From positions 15,374,501-15,438,500 of the forward strand of contig NC_092650.1 of NCBI RefSeq assembly GCF_032118995.1: a stretch of DNA of 64,000 nt, read 5' to 3'. Source of the stretch: Asterias amurensis. Its lineage: Eukaryota > Echinodermata > Asteroidea > Forcipulatida > Asteriidae. Position 1 is the first letter of the stretch. Each line of letters starts with the position of its first letter. Of this stretch, positions 1-12,659 are shown piece by piece. Under the pieces are notes generated by a model. The model did not search any database. It had not been told where the DNA came from and saw only the letters and a program-made list of their open reading frames with translations. The translations under genes were made by a program, and so were the position numbers.

Positions 1-59
1 CGTTGTTTTCACTGGTGACGAATAAACGAAGTCTTAGAGCTCCACTCAAAAGAAAGAAG

Positions 60-116
60 AAAAAAAAATATATATATATATAGATAGATAGATTAGATAG
101 ATTGATACAGATCGAT

Positions 117-159
<43 letters not shown>

Positions 160-271
160 TATACTGTACGAAGAAAGATAAACAGGTAGATAGATAGATT
201 GATATATACATGTGTACTTAAGATTGATATATAGATAGATAGATAGATTAAATAGATTGATACAGATCGAT

Positions 272-302
<31 letters not shown>

Positions 303-360
303 TATACTGTACGAAGAAAGATAGACAGGTAGATAGATAGATTGATAGACACATGTACTT
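60..360. repeat. GATA/TAGA microsatellite with a duplicated ~150 bp block
   Basis: Long runs of GATA/TAGA tetranucleotides. A block with GATA tracts, then atatactgtacgaagaaaga and an acaggtaga motif, occurs twice about 150 bp apart (around 100-235 and 248-360), so the tract is partly a higher-order duplication. The Tyr/Ser/Ile-rich open frame on the minus strand is only the translated tetranucleotide. Confidence 0.9.
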
Positions 361-1073
361 AGATTGATAAAAGAAAGATAGATTGAAAGATCGATAGAGT
401 TAGACCGATAGATAGATCAGTACAGATAGCTAAAAACTAGATTGATCAATATAATACATAAAACATGTAGCTAGATTAATATTGACAAAGATAGATAGTC
501 AGGATTGGTTTTCCTGAATCATGTGATTATGTCACGCAAAATTGTACAGATTTATATTTATTTATTTATATCTTCGTATTTATCTTTTTTTATGAATTCC
601 TGTGACTCCTTGTTTTTCCTTTTTATGGGGGTATTTAAGGTGGATTATTATATGTGGATTACCTAATGTACGTTGTTGTTGTTGTCATTGAATAACTGCA
701 GTAGTATTAAACTCCACATCAAGAGATAACCTATATCAACACTTTATCATCCCACACACAGGAAATCTAAAATGGTCTGGATCAAAACTAATCATAATGG
801 AGCAATAAATCAAGAAGACACAAAGAAAGAACAAAATAAATATTTTATTTAGAGAGAAAGATAATATTAATAACTTGAGATCCAAGATATTAAAATTTCA
901 AACGTTCCATTCTTTTGTGAACTTTTGACCAATCAGCAGGCGCTTATAAGGAATTGTGTTTTTCTGACAGATCATTCGTGTGCCAGGATTCTTGTCTTGT
1001 TATAAACAATTCTGGGGTCGATTTCACAAAGACTTACGACTAACCTAAAGTAAGGACTAGAATATATAACAGA

Positions 1074-1452
1074 CTTAAAGACAGTGGATACTATTGGTAA
1101 TTGTCTGAGACCAGTCTCATCACTTGGTGTATCTCAACATATACATAAAATAACAAACCTGTGAAAATTTGAGCTCATTCGGTAGTCGAATTTGCGAGAT
1201 ATTAATGAAAGAAAAAAACACCCTTGTCACACGAAGTTGTGTGCGTTTAGATGCTTGATTTTGAGACCTCAAGTTCTACACTTGAGGTCTCGAAATCAAA
1301 TTCGTGAAAAATTACTTCTTTCTCCAAAACTACGTCACTTTAGAGGGAGCTGTTTCTCACAATGTTTTATACCATCAACCTCTCCCCATTACTAGTAATC
1401 AAGAAAGGTTTTATGATGATAATTATTTTGAGTATAACCAATAGTAACTCGT
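1074..1452. mobile_element. Foldback element, family A, inserted in a family B element
   Basis: Begins with TTAA-like sequence and the family A terminus (aaagacagtggatactattgg) and ends in the inverted form (ccaatagtaact). Internal family landmarks are present: cacgaagttgtgtgcgtt, gagacctcaa and the gagggagc block. The flanks, 1013-1073 (ggggtcgatttcacaaagac) and 1453-1478 (cctaaaaactctttgtgaat), are the two halves of a family B element, so A landed in B. Non-autonomous: no transposase frame. Confidence 0.8.
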
Positions 1453-1944
1453 CCTAAAAACTCTTTGTGAATACCACCCATGGTGCTTGGTGGTCCAGTA
1501 AACATTTTGAGCATTTTCCAGCCAAATTACAGCCCTGCAGTACAGCTTGTATTTATTCCACATCTTTTAATTATCCTTTATTAATAATCTTTCTTACTGA
1601 TTTGTGTGTACTTCTAAACTCATCTTTAACAATCCTGTTTCCTATTGTGGTTTGATTATTCTTTTGTCAACCCCATCTACATAGATTTGTTTACGCGTCT
1701 CTTTATTGTACTTTTGTGAATGTAGATTTTTTTCTTTCAGTTTCATTCAGTTGTTTTTCTTGCATTTTTAGTTCAGTGTATACAGCGTGGGAGAATTTTT
1801 TTAAATAAATGGACATTGTGCTGTACTAATAACAATTTGTTATTACTTATTACTATGATGATGTTATGTATATTTGGTTTGCGGTAACACCATGTGTGTA
1901 TCTACTTGCCAGGTAGAGTTGTTCTTAGAGAACTGTCTTGCTAT

Positions 1945-2215
1945 TATTCTACTGCCGCGGAGTAGATAATCGGAGGTTCGGGTGACTTCTCAGTTCTGAA
2001 AAGAACTGTCCTGCATTTAACTATTACCAGGGCGGACGGTACAGAAATTAGACTGGGCTACTACTTTAGCTTATAGGATCGTAATATACTGTACTGCCGC
2101 GGAGTCAGTTCTGAATTTGTCTCAACGTTTCGACTAGCTTGCTCTAGTCATCGTCAGGAGATGATGTTATGCTTGACGACTCCTATAAATTCATTCCACA
2201 TGATCGTACTTCCAA
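1945..2215 (-). repeat. Dispersed repeat with Penelope-like terminal signature
   Basis: The block actgccgcggagt occurs at about 1949 and again at about 2092, marking a ~143 bp repeated module. On the minus strand 2157-2127 reads CTGACGA, a 6-bp hairpin (GACTAG/CTAGTC with a 6-nt loop), then GAAAC followed by GTTGAGAC. Ends of this type are, as I recall, common in Penelope-like retroelements, some of which carry hammerhead-like motifs. No reverse transcriptase frame is present, so this would be a terminal fragment. The assignment is tentative. Confidence 0.4.
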
Positions 2216-4004
2216 TAGAGGTGAATAACACTGCATTGACATCATCACTAATTACAGATATTGCAATAAAACTGCCCAGACTTAATATTGCTATCTTTTG
2301 ATCTTTCTATCCCGATAACTTGATATTGCAAAAGCCAATGAACAGCCACCTAAAGAATTATAAACTATAGAAGCGAAAACAAACGGGAGGAAAAAAACGA
2401 AGAAAATGAAAAGAAAGCAAAAAAGATATCCGGAACATTTTTTTAAAATTATAATTCCTATTGTTTCCAAAATATTCTCAAAACCTCCGGAAAAAAACCA
2501 ACAAAAATATCAGGGAAAAACCAAACCAAAATTACAGTCCTATCTTTTCCCCATTATTCCCAAAACTGACAAACAGCCATATCCAGAAATACATGTAAAA
2601 AAAAACAGAAATCATATTTCTATATTTTTCCTAGTACTCACAGGCCAACAAACAACAGCCTCCAAAAATAACCCCCCCTCCCCCCCGAAAAAAAAATATA
2701 ATAATAATACCCAGGATTACACTCAAAAGTGACTGATGATTTATGACGTTCAGAACCTGAAAGATGTTCCTTAATCTAGTCTGGTCAGACCTTCATGTAT
2801 CCATATATCACGCCATCATCACAGAAAAAAAGCCGTCATCACAGAAAAGCCAACATTTTTTTCCCTTCTTCTTCTCATTTCTTTTCTTCTCTAATGTGAC
2901 ACTCCCTGTATGGCAGACGATCAGATCAAACGATCTGTCATCAGGCCACTGTACCGTCCACAGACTGTGTAGTTCAGAGTATGTAAAGTCCCTTCGTAAT
3001 GGCTCAGACCACAAAGGCGATGCCGCCACTTCCAAAGGACACCGACAAAAGCTTGCCTAAAGAGAATTGCAGCTGATGCAAGTGTGCCAGCAAGTTAGAG
3101 AGGGAATAATGAGTGCGGCCATATTGTGTGTGTTCTTTAGGGTATGGTGTGCTAGTTGTGTCAGAGTAGAGTGAATTTACCAAAATGAGTTACTGCATGG
3201 GTATGCCTCCTGGGGTGTAATTATAGATGAAAGAAGGAGGAAAAAATAGTTGTTTTAACTTTTGTTTCAAGATGTACTTTATTGCTGGATCTTCTTTAAT
3301 TGCTATGGTGCGTATATATAGCGGACAGAGTTGATGTACTCCACATGTATGAAAGTGTAGGTGTACATCCTACTACAACTGGAATGTTAAAAAGAAGGCC
3401 CTTTTCAGCAACTTTGCAGTAAAAAACTGCCAAAGCCACCAGTTCGGACTTGGCCTAAAACACTTTGGGAGCCCAAATCCCAATATGGCCCTAACCAAGA
3501 TGTACAGTGATGTCAGGTGAATTCAACCATCGAGGCAGGTGCTGTTTATGTCTATGCCCTGATTTAAACAAATTCTGACCAAAAAGCTTCAATAAGTAAC
3601 CAAGAATAATTCGAGAATAAGCTAACTTAAAAGTCAAACAACCCTGACTCTGGGAGACTAAGCATTAAAAAACAATAACATGTTAAATAGTGACTACATG
3701 TACATGGCAAATCTTACTCACAAAAATTGGATGTTATCCAAGTAAAAAAAATACTTATAAAAGGGAACACATAATGGGAGTGTAATATAATAATATATTT
3801 TTAGAAAAAGTATAGCTGCCAATGCAAACTGCTTACCAACCAAAAGGACATATGGTGTAAATGCAACCAAAAATAGTTAATGGCCTGATTTGCTTTTTAA
3901 ATCAGGTTTTTATAGCCTGCTGGAAATTATTTTATCAATACAACACATGATCCTTCTGGTTTTTTTTTGTTTTTTTTAATTATATATAACTGTTTTATAA
4001 TAAG

Positions 4005-4350
4005 GTTGGATCATGAGGAATAAACGGGGGCTGAAAAGTCACATAAATGCTAGATATAGTAACAGCAGTGGAGAGTTCATTACACTTTTTTGTTAAGTTT
4101 AAACAAAAATATAACTGTCCCATATTACACTTGATCATGAGGAATAAATGAACAATGAAAGTTCTCTTTATTGCAAATACAACCAGATTTAGTATAATGA
4201 GCAGTTGAGAGCTCATTACAATTTTTTAAACAATACTATCTGTTTCATCATCATGAGGAATAATTGCTAGAACAATGGAAGTTCACTTTTTGCAAATAAA
4301 AAAGGATTTAGTACGAGCAGTTGAGAGTTTTTGTTATATTGCTTAGCATT
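4005..4350. repeat. Three-unit degenerate tandem repeat (~116-124 bp)
   Basis: The anchor tcatgaggaataa recurs at 4011, 4135 and 4251. Each unit also carries a gttcac/gttctc block, a gcaaata block, and gagcagttgagag near its end. Units diverge by point changes and small indels. Function unknown. Confidence 0.7.
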
Positions 4351-5190
4351 TGTCCTAATTTCAGCAACATGATAACAAAACCACTCTACCCTCCGATATC
4401 TACTTGATTTCTTTCTCTTTCTTCCCTTTTTTATCAACGTCACTCGATCAACCCAAGACATGATGGATGTGTGCCGAGTATGGAGGAGCGAGATATGCCA
4501 ACTGCAATCTCACCTAACTTCTTCCCCATCTGGTGGTTTTGATGGTAAGGGATATACCCGGACCCCCAATAAGGGAAATTGAGATAAGGAGAATGTTTGT
4601 GATATCCAAGGCACTGAGAAGGCCTCGGAAGGGGGTATGTTCGTGAACACAATCTCACCCTCGCTGTCTCTACTCTACTCCGATTGCTCCTGTCACTCCG
4701 TCATGATGGTCGACCCGACCGAGGTTGCAATATGTGCCAATGTATCATCAATCAAACGCTGTTATTCAATGGATTAATAAATTCAGCTGCCCCATTGCTA
4801 AAAATACACACACCCCGGCTATAGCTAGGCTGCTGATGCACACACAGACTGAATTGCAAATAAATACCTCCGTGATGCACTGATGCTTGTGCTTGCAAGC
4901 GAGCAAGGACAACACATTGGGATTCTTGTATGCACATTATAATGTTTCCTAATTTTGTCAATTCTAAAGTGTTTGTCAGCTAGTTTTTGTGTAAACTTGA
5001 CAAGATTTGTATTGTATATGAACAACATGTACTTATAATAAGAAATGTTTGCCATGTTTGGAGGGACATACAATAGTACTCTGCACATGATACAGTCTGC
5101 TTAATATCCACTTTGCACTATGTTTGTATACATCAGTTATTCAAAAAAAATTGCGGCAAAATAATATTAAAGGCTACACATCTTTATGTA

Positions 5191-5562
5191 TTAAAGGAAC
5201 ACGTTGCCTTGGATCGAATGAGTTGGTCTATAAAAACCGTTTGTTATGAAATGCATATGGTTAGAAAGATGTTTTAAAAGTAGTATATAATGATCCACAC
5301 AAGTATCACTCAAAATTGCGTGGTTTTCCTTTTACGCCGCAAACTAACACGGTCGGCCATTTATGGAGTCAACTCCCATAAATGGCCGACCGTGTTAGTC
5401 GACAATTTAAAAAGAAAACCACGCAATTTCGAGGCATGTTTGTGTGGATCATTGTATTCTACTTTTACAACATCTTTCTACCCATATGCATTTTATAACA
5501 AATGGTTACAGAACGCTTTTCAAAGACAATCTCGACCGATCCAAGGCAACGTGTTCCTTTAA
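5191..5562. mobile_element. TTAA-flanked foldback element, family D copy 1
   Basis: Starts TTAAAGGAACACGTTGCCTT and ends with the exact inverted form before TTAA. Most of the element folds on itself around the ggccatttatgg/ccataaatggcc centre near 5365-5385. A second copy lies at 8403-8792. No transposase; a short non-autonomous DNA element with long inverted arms. Confidence 0.85.
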
Positions 5563-6898
5563 ACTCATGGTTTTTTTATGGTTGCTGCATGAAAAAAATT
5601 GTAAAGACATCAAATGGTTCGAACGGTTGTGTACATGCTGTCCGTACATATGTACAACATGTAAACAGATGCGTACACATCGGTAATGTAATAACACGAT
5701 GCTAATGAAAGTACACACACACTTGCACTTGACACAAAAAAGTCAAGATTTACCATACTCAGAAATTCTGTAATAAAATCAGGAAGTGCACCTTTTTTTC
5801 TGTGGTGTGTATTTTGAAAGTTGTTTATTTCAGTCTGACTAAAGTATGGTTTCTATTGATCTCCGCAGTTAATATTATTCATCCTATAATAACAGATTTT
5901 GCCATTACGTGATGCCACTTTCTTGTCCCTACGATTTGCAAGAGCTGTCATAGTCTAATTATGTTCTTACAAAGGCCAGATGCATAGAACTGCTTTAAGC
6001 AATCAATTTGCTTATAAACACATTTCTCCTCTAGGGAAAAGTATGTGGGGGACCAGTCACATCATAGAGGTTCAAACACTACTAATGATATTTTTTACTG
6101 GATACCAATAGGAGACTTTTGAGACACTGGTGGCAGCAGACATCACGGTCCTTTTTCGGCTCTGAACATGCGCGCGCATGCTTGCGCACGTAGGTCTGAG
6201 CACGCGCACTACTGTGACAAAGGACTATCGAAAAGTCTTCCATTGTTCTTGTGAACACAACTGTTTTTGCTTGACTGACTTATGTGTTGAAGGTGCTAGG
6301 TCACACTTGTTTCGTTCTTATTATGGTAGTCGTTGTTTACTATAAGAGTCGTTGTTTACTATAAGTTTTTACTCTTCTCGTTCGACCTTTTAAAACTTTA
6401 TACAGTGTGCTGAGATAATTGTATGTGGTGCACTTTAAACAATAAATGATTTGATGAGATTAGATTAAGGTCTAACTTTGGGCAGGTTTGACACGAAACG
6501 ATATATATTTTTAATTCTAAATAGTTATTTTTCATAGATTCAAGAAAGTTATAAGCTTTCCTTTGATGTGCCATTTATAAGTGGTCGTTAATTAGCTACA
6601 AATTAAATGTTGTCACGATCCTCACATCCATCAGCCATGTACAAACAATTTTGCATTTTTATGTGTGTATTGTAAGCAATATCCGTGGCATATTATTGAA
6701 AAGTTTTTTTCATTTTTTTTTCTCTTGAAACAGCATCATCTGTCAAAGTTTATTCTGAGAAAAAAATCTTCAAAAAGATTTACTTCAGGAAAAATCGGGC
6801 TATTCATTTTTAAAAGATCATGGGGGAAGAAAAGTAGAACTAATCTAGCAGGGGTTCCAAGAAATTTGGCCACTCTCATAAAAATCAGTATTTGATCT

Positions 6899-7291
6899 TT
6901 AAAGACACTGGACACTATTGGTAATTGTCAAAGACCAGTCTTCTCACGTGATGTATCTCAACATATGCATAAAATAATGCGCCTGTGAAAATTTGAGCTC
7001 AATCGGTCGCCGAAGTTCCGAGATAATAATGAAAGAAAAAAACACCCATGTCACACGAAGTTGTGTGCTTCCATATTATGCTTGATTTCGAGACCGAAAA
7101 TTCTTAACTTGATGAGGTCTTGAAATCAAATTCGTGAAAAATTACTTCTTTCTCGAAAACTACGTCACTTCAGAGGGAGCCGTTTCTCACAATGTTTTAT
7201 ACCATCAACCTCTCCCCATTACTCATTACCAAGTGAGGTTTTATGCTAATAATTATTTTGAATAATTACCAATAGTGTCCACTGCCTTTAA
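6899..7291. mobile_element. Foldback element, family A
   Basis: Complete copy bounded by TTAA at both ends. It begins aaagacactggacactattgg and ends ccaatagtgtccactgccttt. Internal cacgaagttgtgtgc, gaaatcaaattcgtg and gagggagccgtttctcac blocks match the other family A copies in the window. Confidence 0.9.
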
Positions 7292-7439
7292 ACTTCCATG
7301 TATAATTATGATACTTCATTCTCAGAAGGGCAAGAGAGTTTTTTCTTAGTAAAGTGCACACCTAATGGGGGAAATAAAATTGTCTATGTCAACATTTCAA
7401 GGGCATCAAGGTAATGACCACAAGGGCATGACAATTACT

Positions 7440-8390
7440 TTCAAGTACAGGGCATGAACAAATAGTGTGTAGTTCGATTTGAAAAAAGGAGACAACAAGT
7501 TTTGTCTGCAAGAACAAAATACTCATCGAATGTTTTCCCAAAGAAAATTATTTTAGGGCGAAAGTTTTCATTGGATGTTTTCAAAAAAAATCTTTTCTGA
7601 AACTCTTACATTCTTATTTGCTGATATGAAATATTGAACCTGAAAAAAATTGTTCGTAAAAAAAAAATTGTTTGAAAAAAAGAGACAACAGCAGAACAAA
7701 ATAATCTTCATAAGTTTTGAAGAATAACTTGTTTAGGGAAAACATTATTACAATCTTATTAACTTCCATGAAGTATAGGGGCCTGAGCAAATTGTGTGTA
7801 AAAATGATTTGAATAAAAAACCAGACAAAAATCAGTTTTGTCTGCAAGAACAAAATAGTCATCGGATGTTTTTCTCAAGAATGGCTATAGGGAGAAGGGA
7901 AAATCATCATCTTTTTGGGGATGTTCAAAAAATACTTTCTGGAAATGCATACAAAACGCTTATACTATTATTTGCCTCCATGAAGAATTGGACCTGAACA
8001 AATTGTGTGTATTTTAAATTTTAAAAAGAGACAACAGTTTTGTCTGCAAGAACAAAATAGTGAACGGGCGTTTTTCAAAATTAAATTATTAAAGGGGGAA
8101 AAATCATCATCTTTTTTAGATTATTAAACAAATATTTTCTGGAAGCGCACACATAACTCTTAAACTATTATTTGCCTCCATGAAGTCTTGGGCCTGAACA
8201 AGCTGTGTGTAAAAATGATTTGAAAAACAAAACAACATGTGTGTCCACAAGAACAAAACACTCATTAAGATGAAAACATCTTAAGGCGAAAATCATCATT
8301 GGTTGTTTAAAAAAAATGTTTTTGAAAATGCATACAGAACTCTTAATATTTTGTAAACCATTAGCTGAAAAATGCTTCAATGTCACGCAA
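7440..8390. repeat. Degenerate ~200 bp tandem array, about five units
   Basis: The anchor ttgtctgcaagaacaaaat is found at 7501, 7837 and 8039, with decayed versions near 7691 and 8240. Each unit also has a cctgaacaaattgtgtgta block, a gaaaatcatcatc block and tatttgcctccatgaag before the next anchor. Spacing is about 200 bp in the better-preserved right half and shorter on the left, where deletions occurred. It is not coding: units are full of stops and indels. Confidence 0.75.
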
Positions 8391-8402
8391 AAGCATCAAG
8401 GG

Positions 8403-8792
8403 TCAAAGGAACACTATGCCTTGGATCGGACGAGTTGGTCAAAACAAAAGCGTTTGTAACTGTTTTTTATAAAATGCATATGGTTGGAAAGAAGTTTTAA
8501 AAGTAGAATACAATGATCCACACAAGTTTGCCTCGAAATTGCGTGGTTTTCCTTCTACTGTGCGAACTAACATGGTCGGCCATTTATGGGAGTCAAAATT
8601 TTGACCCCCATAAATGGCCGACGTGTTAGTCGACGAGGTAAAAGGAAAACCACGCAATTTCGAGGCATGTTTGTGTGGATCATTGTATTCTACTTTTACA
8701 ACATCTTTCTACCCATATGCATTTTATAAAAAACAGTTACAAACGCTTTTCAAAGACCAACTCGACCGATCCAAGGCAACGTGTTCCTTTAA
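8403..8792. mobile_element. Foldback element, family D copy 2
   Basis: Same inverted-arm structure as 5191-5562. The left end is decayed (tcaaaggaacactatgcc) and the right end is intact (ggcaacgtgttccttt followed by TTAA-like aaaa). The centre again is ggccatttatgg/ccataaatggcc. Confidence 0.85.
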
Positions 8793-10833
8793 AACAAGAG
8801 GCCAGTGTTACTACTTCTGGTAATGGCGGTTGCTAAGCACTTTGCAAATTCATTTTTTTCTTTTATATTTCCAGATAAAAAAAAAAAAACATACAGTTTT
8901 TCTAACGCTGGAACAAAAATCACCAACATGGGAATACCAATTTAAATGCAGCATCATTGGAATATCAGATTAAATGCAGCAGCAATGTCACTGAACGCTA
9001 TCAGTTACCCCGAGAAATGTTTCTGTTGCAAGTACATTTAATCGTCATTTCACACATAACCGACCAGCTATCTTGAGTCACGACAGCATCTTATGTGCTC
9101 TTAAAAGATCGCAGATGAAGCAGCACCATCACACACAAGCCTTGTACATTTTTTTTCTATTTTCTGTTTCATCTCTCTCTTTTTTTCTTCTTCTCTTTTT
9201 TTTTTTCTACTCTCGAGTGTGTAGCTGTTCCCAGTCAGTCAATCACATGACAAATGAAGACGGGCATACGTGGCAGCTCTCGTGAGGTCTCGTGTATGTT
9301 GTCTGTTTTATCGGCGTTGTGACTTTGTGTAACGGCGGAACGCTTCAATGCACCACCGTGGCTCCACGGACACTTCTGCCTGTCTGCCTTTATGTGATCA
9401 GTGCCCGCACCGCCGGTCCAATTATTCATAACACTATATTAATGAAGACAGTCACTCTAGCAACAACACACAAGAAAGACTTCAAGACTATGAAGGAAAT
9501 GCAAAGACCCCCATCTAAAAAAAAAAAAAATCAAGTACGATGACGACGGAGAGTTTTGTAAGAACCATCTTCATTGACCAAACTGATTCCAGGTCTATTT
9601 ATTGAGCAAATATCCCTTGGGAATCATGAGCAACTTAATTAAACCCAAATTTGCCGCATATTTCACATTACACATCCTTTTTTTTCCTCACTTCTTTATA
9701 TCTTGTTTAGGGGAACCTTTGTAATTTTTTGTAAACTCAAGATGGTAATTAAATGTTGAGATAGTCGGTTCTTTATATTCTCTTTTTTTCTTTCTTCAGG
9801 TGTATGAATAAAAAACAGCATGTTCCCTTGGGGTTATTTGTTCTCATGAGTTATGTTCGCTGGATGAAAACGTGTTCTGTATATTGTCTTCGTACATTAC
9901 TATGCAGTTTGATGTACAACATGTAATAGATGTGTGTTAAAAGAGCGACATTGTACATTCCAGGACCTTTCTGGTGGGCAAAATACTTCACTGGTCATGT
10001 GGTAAAATTTCACATTGTGGTAAAATAATTTTAACATAAATTTAAGTGTTGAACAAAATTATACTGGATCATAACAACTTGATAAAAATACAGAGTTCAG
10101 TAAAGTCAAACAGTGAAACTCTATAAAGGTTGATGTTTTTTCTTCCATTGAGCCGCAAACAAATCAAGTTACAGGCTCTGTGGCTCTTTTGTAAACATGT
10201 GACAAACACAGGTAACATGGTTTGTAATAAAACAGTGGTACATTGTGTGCAGTTTGTGCGGTATGACGAATTACAATAAACTGATTGACCCTAATACGGT
10301 TATAATTGTATTAAATCTGTTCGAGATGGACTCAAGTCAATGTTTACATAATTTATACAGCTCTACTAATCAGACTTGTGTGTGAGTTGTCCGGGTGGCA
10401 GGTTAAAATATAATCACTAACAAAATTAGGACACCGAATTGATTATGTGCATATTAGAAAGATTGCTTTCTATACATATATTTCCCATCAAAACAGGGGC
10501 CTACATTGCGATTAATTCCCCATTGACTGTGGTGAGCACAGGTCTGTAAACGGTCAAGCGATATGATCGCGCTATCACCTAAGCATGAGGTTACCGTGTG
10601 GTTGAAGGAGAGGAGGAGGGGGGGGGGGGGTAGGGAGTCCGCGTTCAAGTATCTACTAGACAGCCAACTGCTCAAGTGTCCCAAGCATTAACCCATGCCA
10701 GGGCATACTTGAGCTTAAGGTAGCCTCCAGCCCTTTCTCTGCATGTGTGTGTGTGTGTGCTCGGGAAGATGTATAAGGGGGTACAGCAAGAGAGGAAATA
10801 GAGACAGAAAAAAGATGTGTGCAAACGACTGAG

Positions 10834-10872
<39 letters not shown>

Positions 10873-11329
10873 AAAAAAAAAAATCAATTTTCAATTTAAA
10901 ACCAGTTTCCTGTGAATCTTAATCAAACGACTCAATTACGGCAAATATGCTCAGTGCTTTAGGAAGTGGTATGCGTCGGTGTGATTTGTATTCCGACGGC
11001 GTTTGTGAAAATGGATAATTTAGTGGAATATATAGTATACAAGATGAGGTTTATGTTGATTGCTGTTGGTTTAGAAAATGCATTCAAGTCTGTGTTTTAT
11101 TTACGGTGCTATAGGTCTGAATAGCAGGCTGCCAGTCAGTGCAAATATTTCTGTAACAAATTGTTGTGTTGTTAACATAGTACTAATATATCCAACATTT
11201 CTACTTCACTGCATGTTCAGTCAAGAGGCCTCCAATCTGCCATGCCGATGCCACTTGTCTTTTTTTTTTCATGATTCACAGGAAAAAGTGTTTACAGTTT
11301 AGTTCTCCTTTGACTGGTTAGAAAAGTCA
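8793..11329. other. Non-coding stretch with simple repeats; unique sequence near 9060-9500
   Basis: 9060-9500 is unique sequence of balanced composition with no repeat landmarks, and is a candidate conserved non-coding element. Simple repeats include a G run near 10617-10630, a TG run near 10746-10760 and a GA run near 10840-10868. The open frames here are short and resemble nothing. Confidence 0.4.
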
Positions 11330-11650
11330 TTAAAGGCAGTGGACACTATTGGTAATTACTCAAAATAATTGTTGGCATAAAAAAAATTACTCGGTAACAA
11401 GCAATGGAGAGCTGTTGATAGTAGAAAACATTGTGAGAAACAGCTCCCTCTGAAGTAATGTCATAGTTTTTGAGAAAGAGGAAATTTCTCACTCAAACAA
11501 AAAAGCCTTCATGCCTGAAGCCTTTTAAGACATGAAAGCACACAAGCGTGTTTTTTCTTGAGTCAAAGGTTTGTTATTTGATGCTTATATGTTGGTTTAA
11601 GCCAAGTGAGAATACTGGTCTTTGACATTATTACCAAAAGTGTCCAGGAG
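11330..11650. mobile_element. Foldback element, family A, decayed right end
   Basis: Begins at TTAA with aaggcagtggacactattgg and carries the family's caatggagagctg and gctccctctgaag blocks in reverse orientation to the 6899 copy. The right end (accaaaagtgtccagg) has lost the perfect terminus and abuts a family B element at 11652. Confidence 0.8.
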
Positions 11651-11717
11651 TCATATTCACAAAGAGGCTACATGTAGTCCAAATTGACTAGGAGATATTA
11701 AAAACTTAAGGCTTGTC

Positions 11718-12299
11718 TTAAAGTCACCTGAAAATAGAATTTTTTTCTTTCAAACATAAGAGTATATGCTTACGAACAATAAAACAATTTTTTTAGTAAT
11801 TGTTTGTCACGATTTATATTTGTTTAAAAAATATATAAAGTTGTTTGGGGGCTGACTCCGCCTACCCCTTTTGTGACGTCAATCGAGGCAGACTTTGCCT
11901 GCAATGCGTATAGTAAACACACGTGCAAAGTACATGTACGTCCAAGTCGTGAGTTGGTACATTTCAAAAAGTGTTTTTCTGCATTCAGCAGCAATACACC
12001 TGGTCGGCATTGCCGGAAAAAAACATAATTTTTTTTTTTTGAAACGTACAAACTCACGACTTGGTCTGACATGTACTTTGCAATTGTGTTTACTCTACGC
12101 ATTACAGGCAAAGTCTGCCTCGATTGACGTCACGAACAGCGCCCTCTCGGGTCGGGGTCTACTCTTAAATTTGTAAATAACATAAGAACTGATTTTTTAA
12201 AACCTTAGTTAACTGTTTATTCACATTCCACTCATCAAAACACATATATTAGTGACAAAAGCTTTATTTTGAAAAAATACCACTTCCAGGTGACTTTAA
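11718..12299. mobile_element. TTAA-flanked foldback element, family C copy 1
   Basis: 582 bp bounded by TTAA, with inverted termini aagtcacctg and caggtgactt. Inside, a second large inverted repeat pairs gaggcagactttgcctg with its complement near 12105. It sits inside a family B element: flank 11652-11717 (attcacaaagaggctac) and flank 12300-12365 (gagtaactcatcc, tctttgtgaaatccaccc) are the two halves. The open frames on both strands are by-products of the hairpin. The copy at 32393-32977 is nearly identical. Confidence 0.9.
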
Positions 12300-12433
12300 G
12301 TTAAGGCGAGTAACTCATCCTATCTCAAGATAAAACAAGTCTTAACTCTTTGTGAAATCCACCCGAGTGCCTTTACATTTCTGACAGACTAATGAGTGTA
12401 TTGCATGAAAATACTGCATGCTGATGGTGGCAA

Positions 12434-12536
12434 TTGCTATCCATTGATGTATTATTAATGATGTTGTTGTTTATGGTGTATAATCTTTGTTATGGTTTGT
12501 TTGTTACCATTGTTGCGGTTATTGCTGTAGTTGATA

Positions 12537-12572
<36 letters not shown>

Positions 12573-12590
12573 TTGTAGTTGCACTAATAT
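12434..12590. repeat. GTT trinucleotide-rich tract
   Basis: Imperfect GTT/GAT repeats, densest at 12538-12578. The hydrophobic Val-rich frame here is a translation of the microsatellite. Confidence 0.85.
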
Positions 12591-12659
12591 TGTTATTGAC
12601 GTCGTGTCTGAAAGGTGGAATACCCTTGTTTTTTCTTAGATGGGGAGGGGTAGCATAGG

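Noticed and set aside
46..354. 102-codon Tyr/Ser/Ile/Leu-rich minus-strand frame
   Set aside because: Translation of the GATA tetranucleotide repeat.
11824..12176. Paired ~95-codon frames on both strands, and similar ones at 32570-32845
   Set aside because: Both strands read alike because the family C element folds on itself; not protein-coding.
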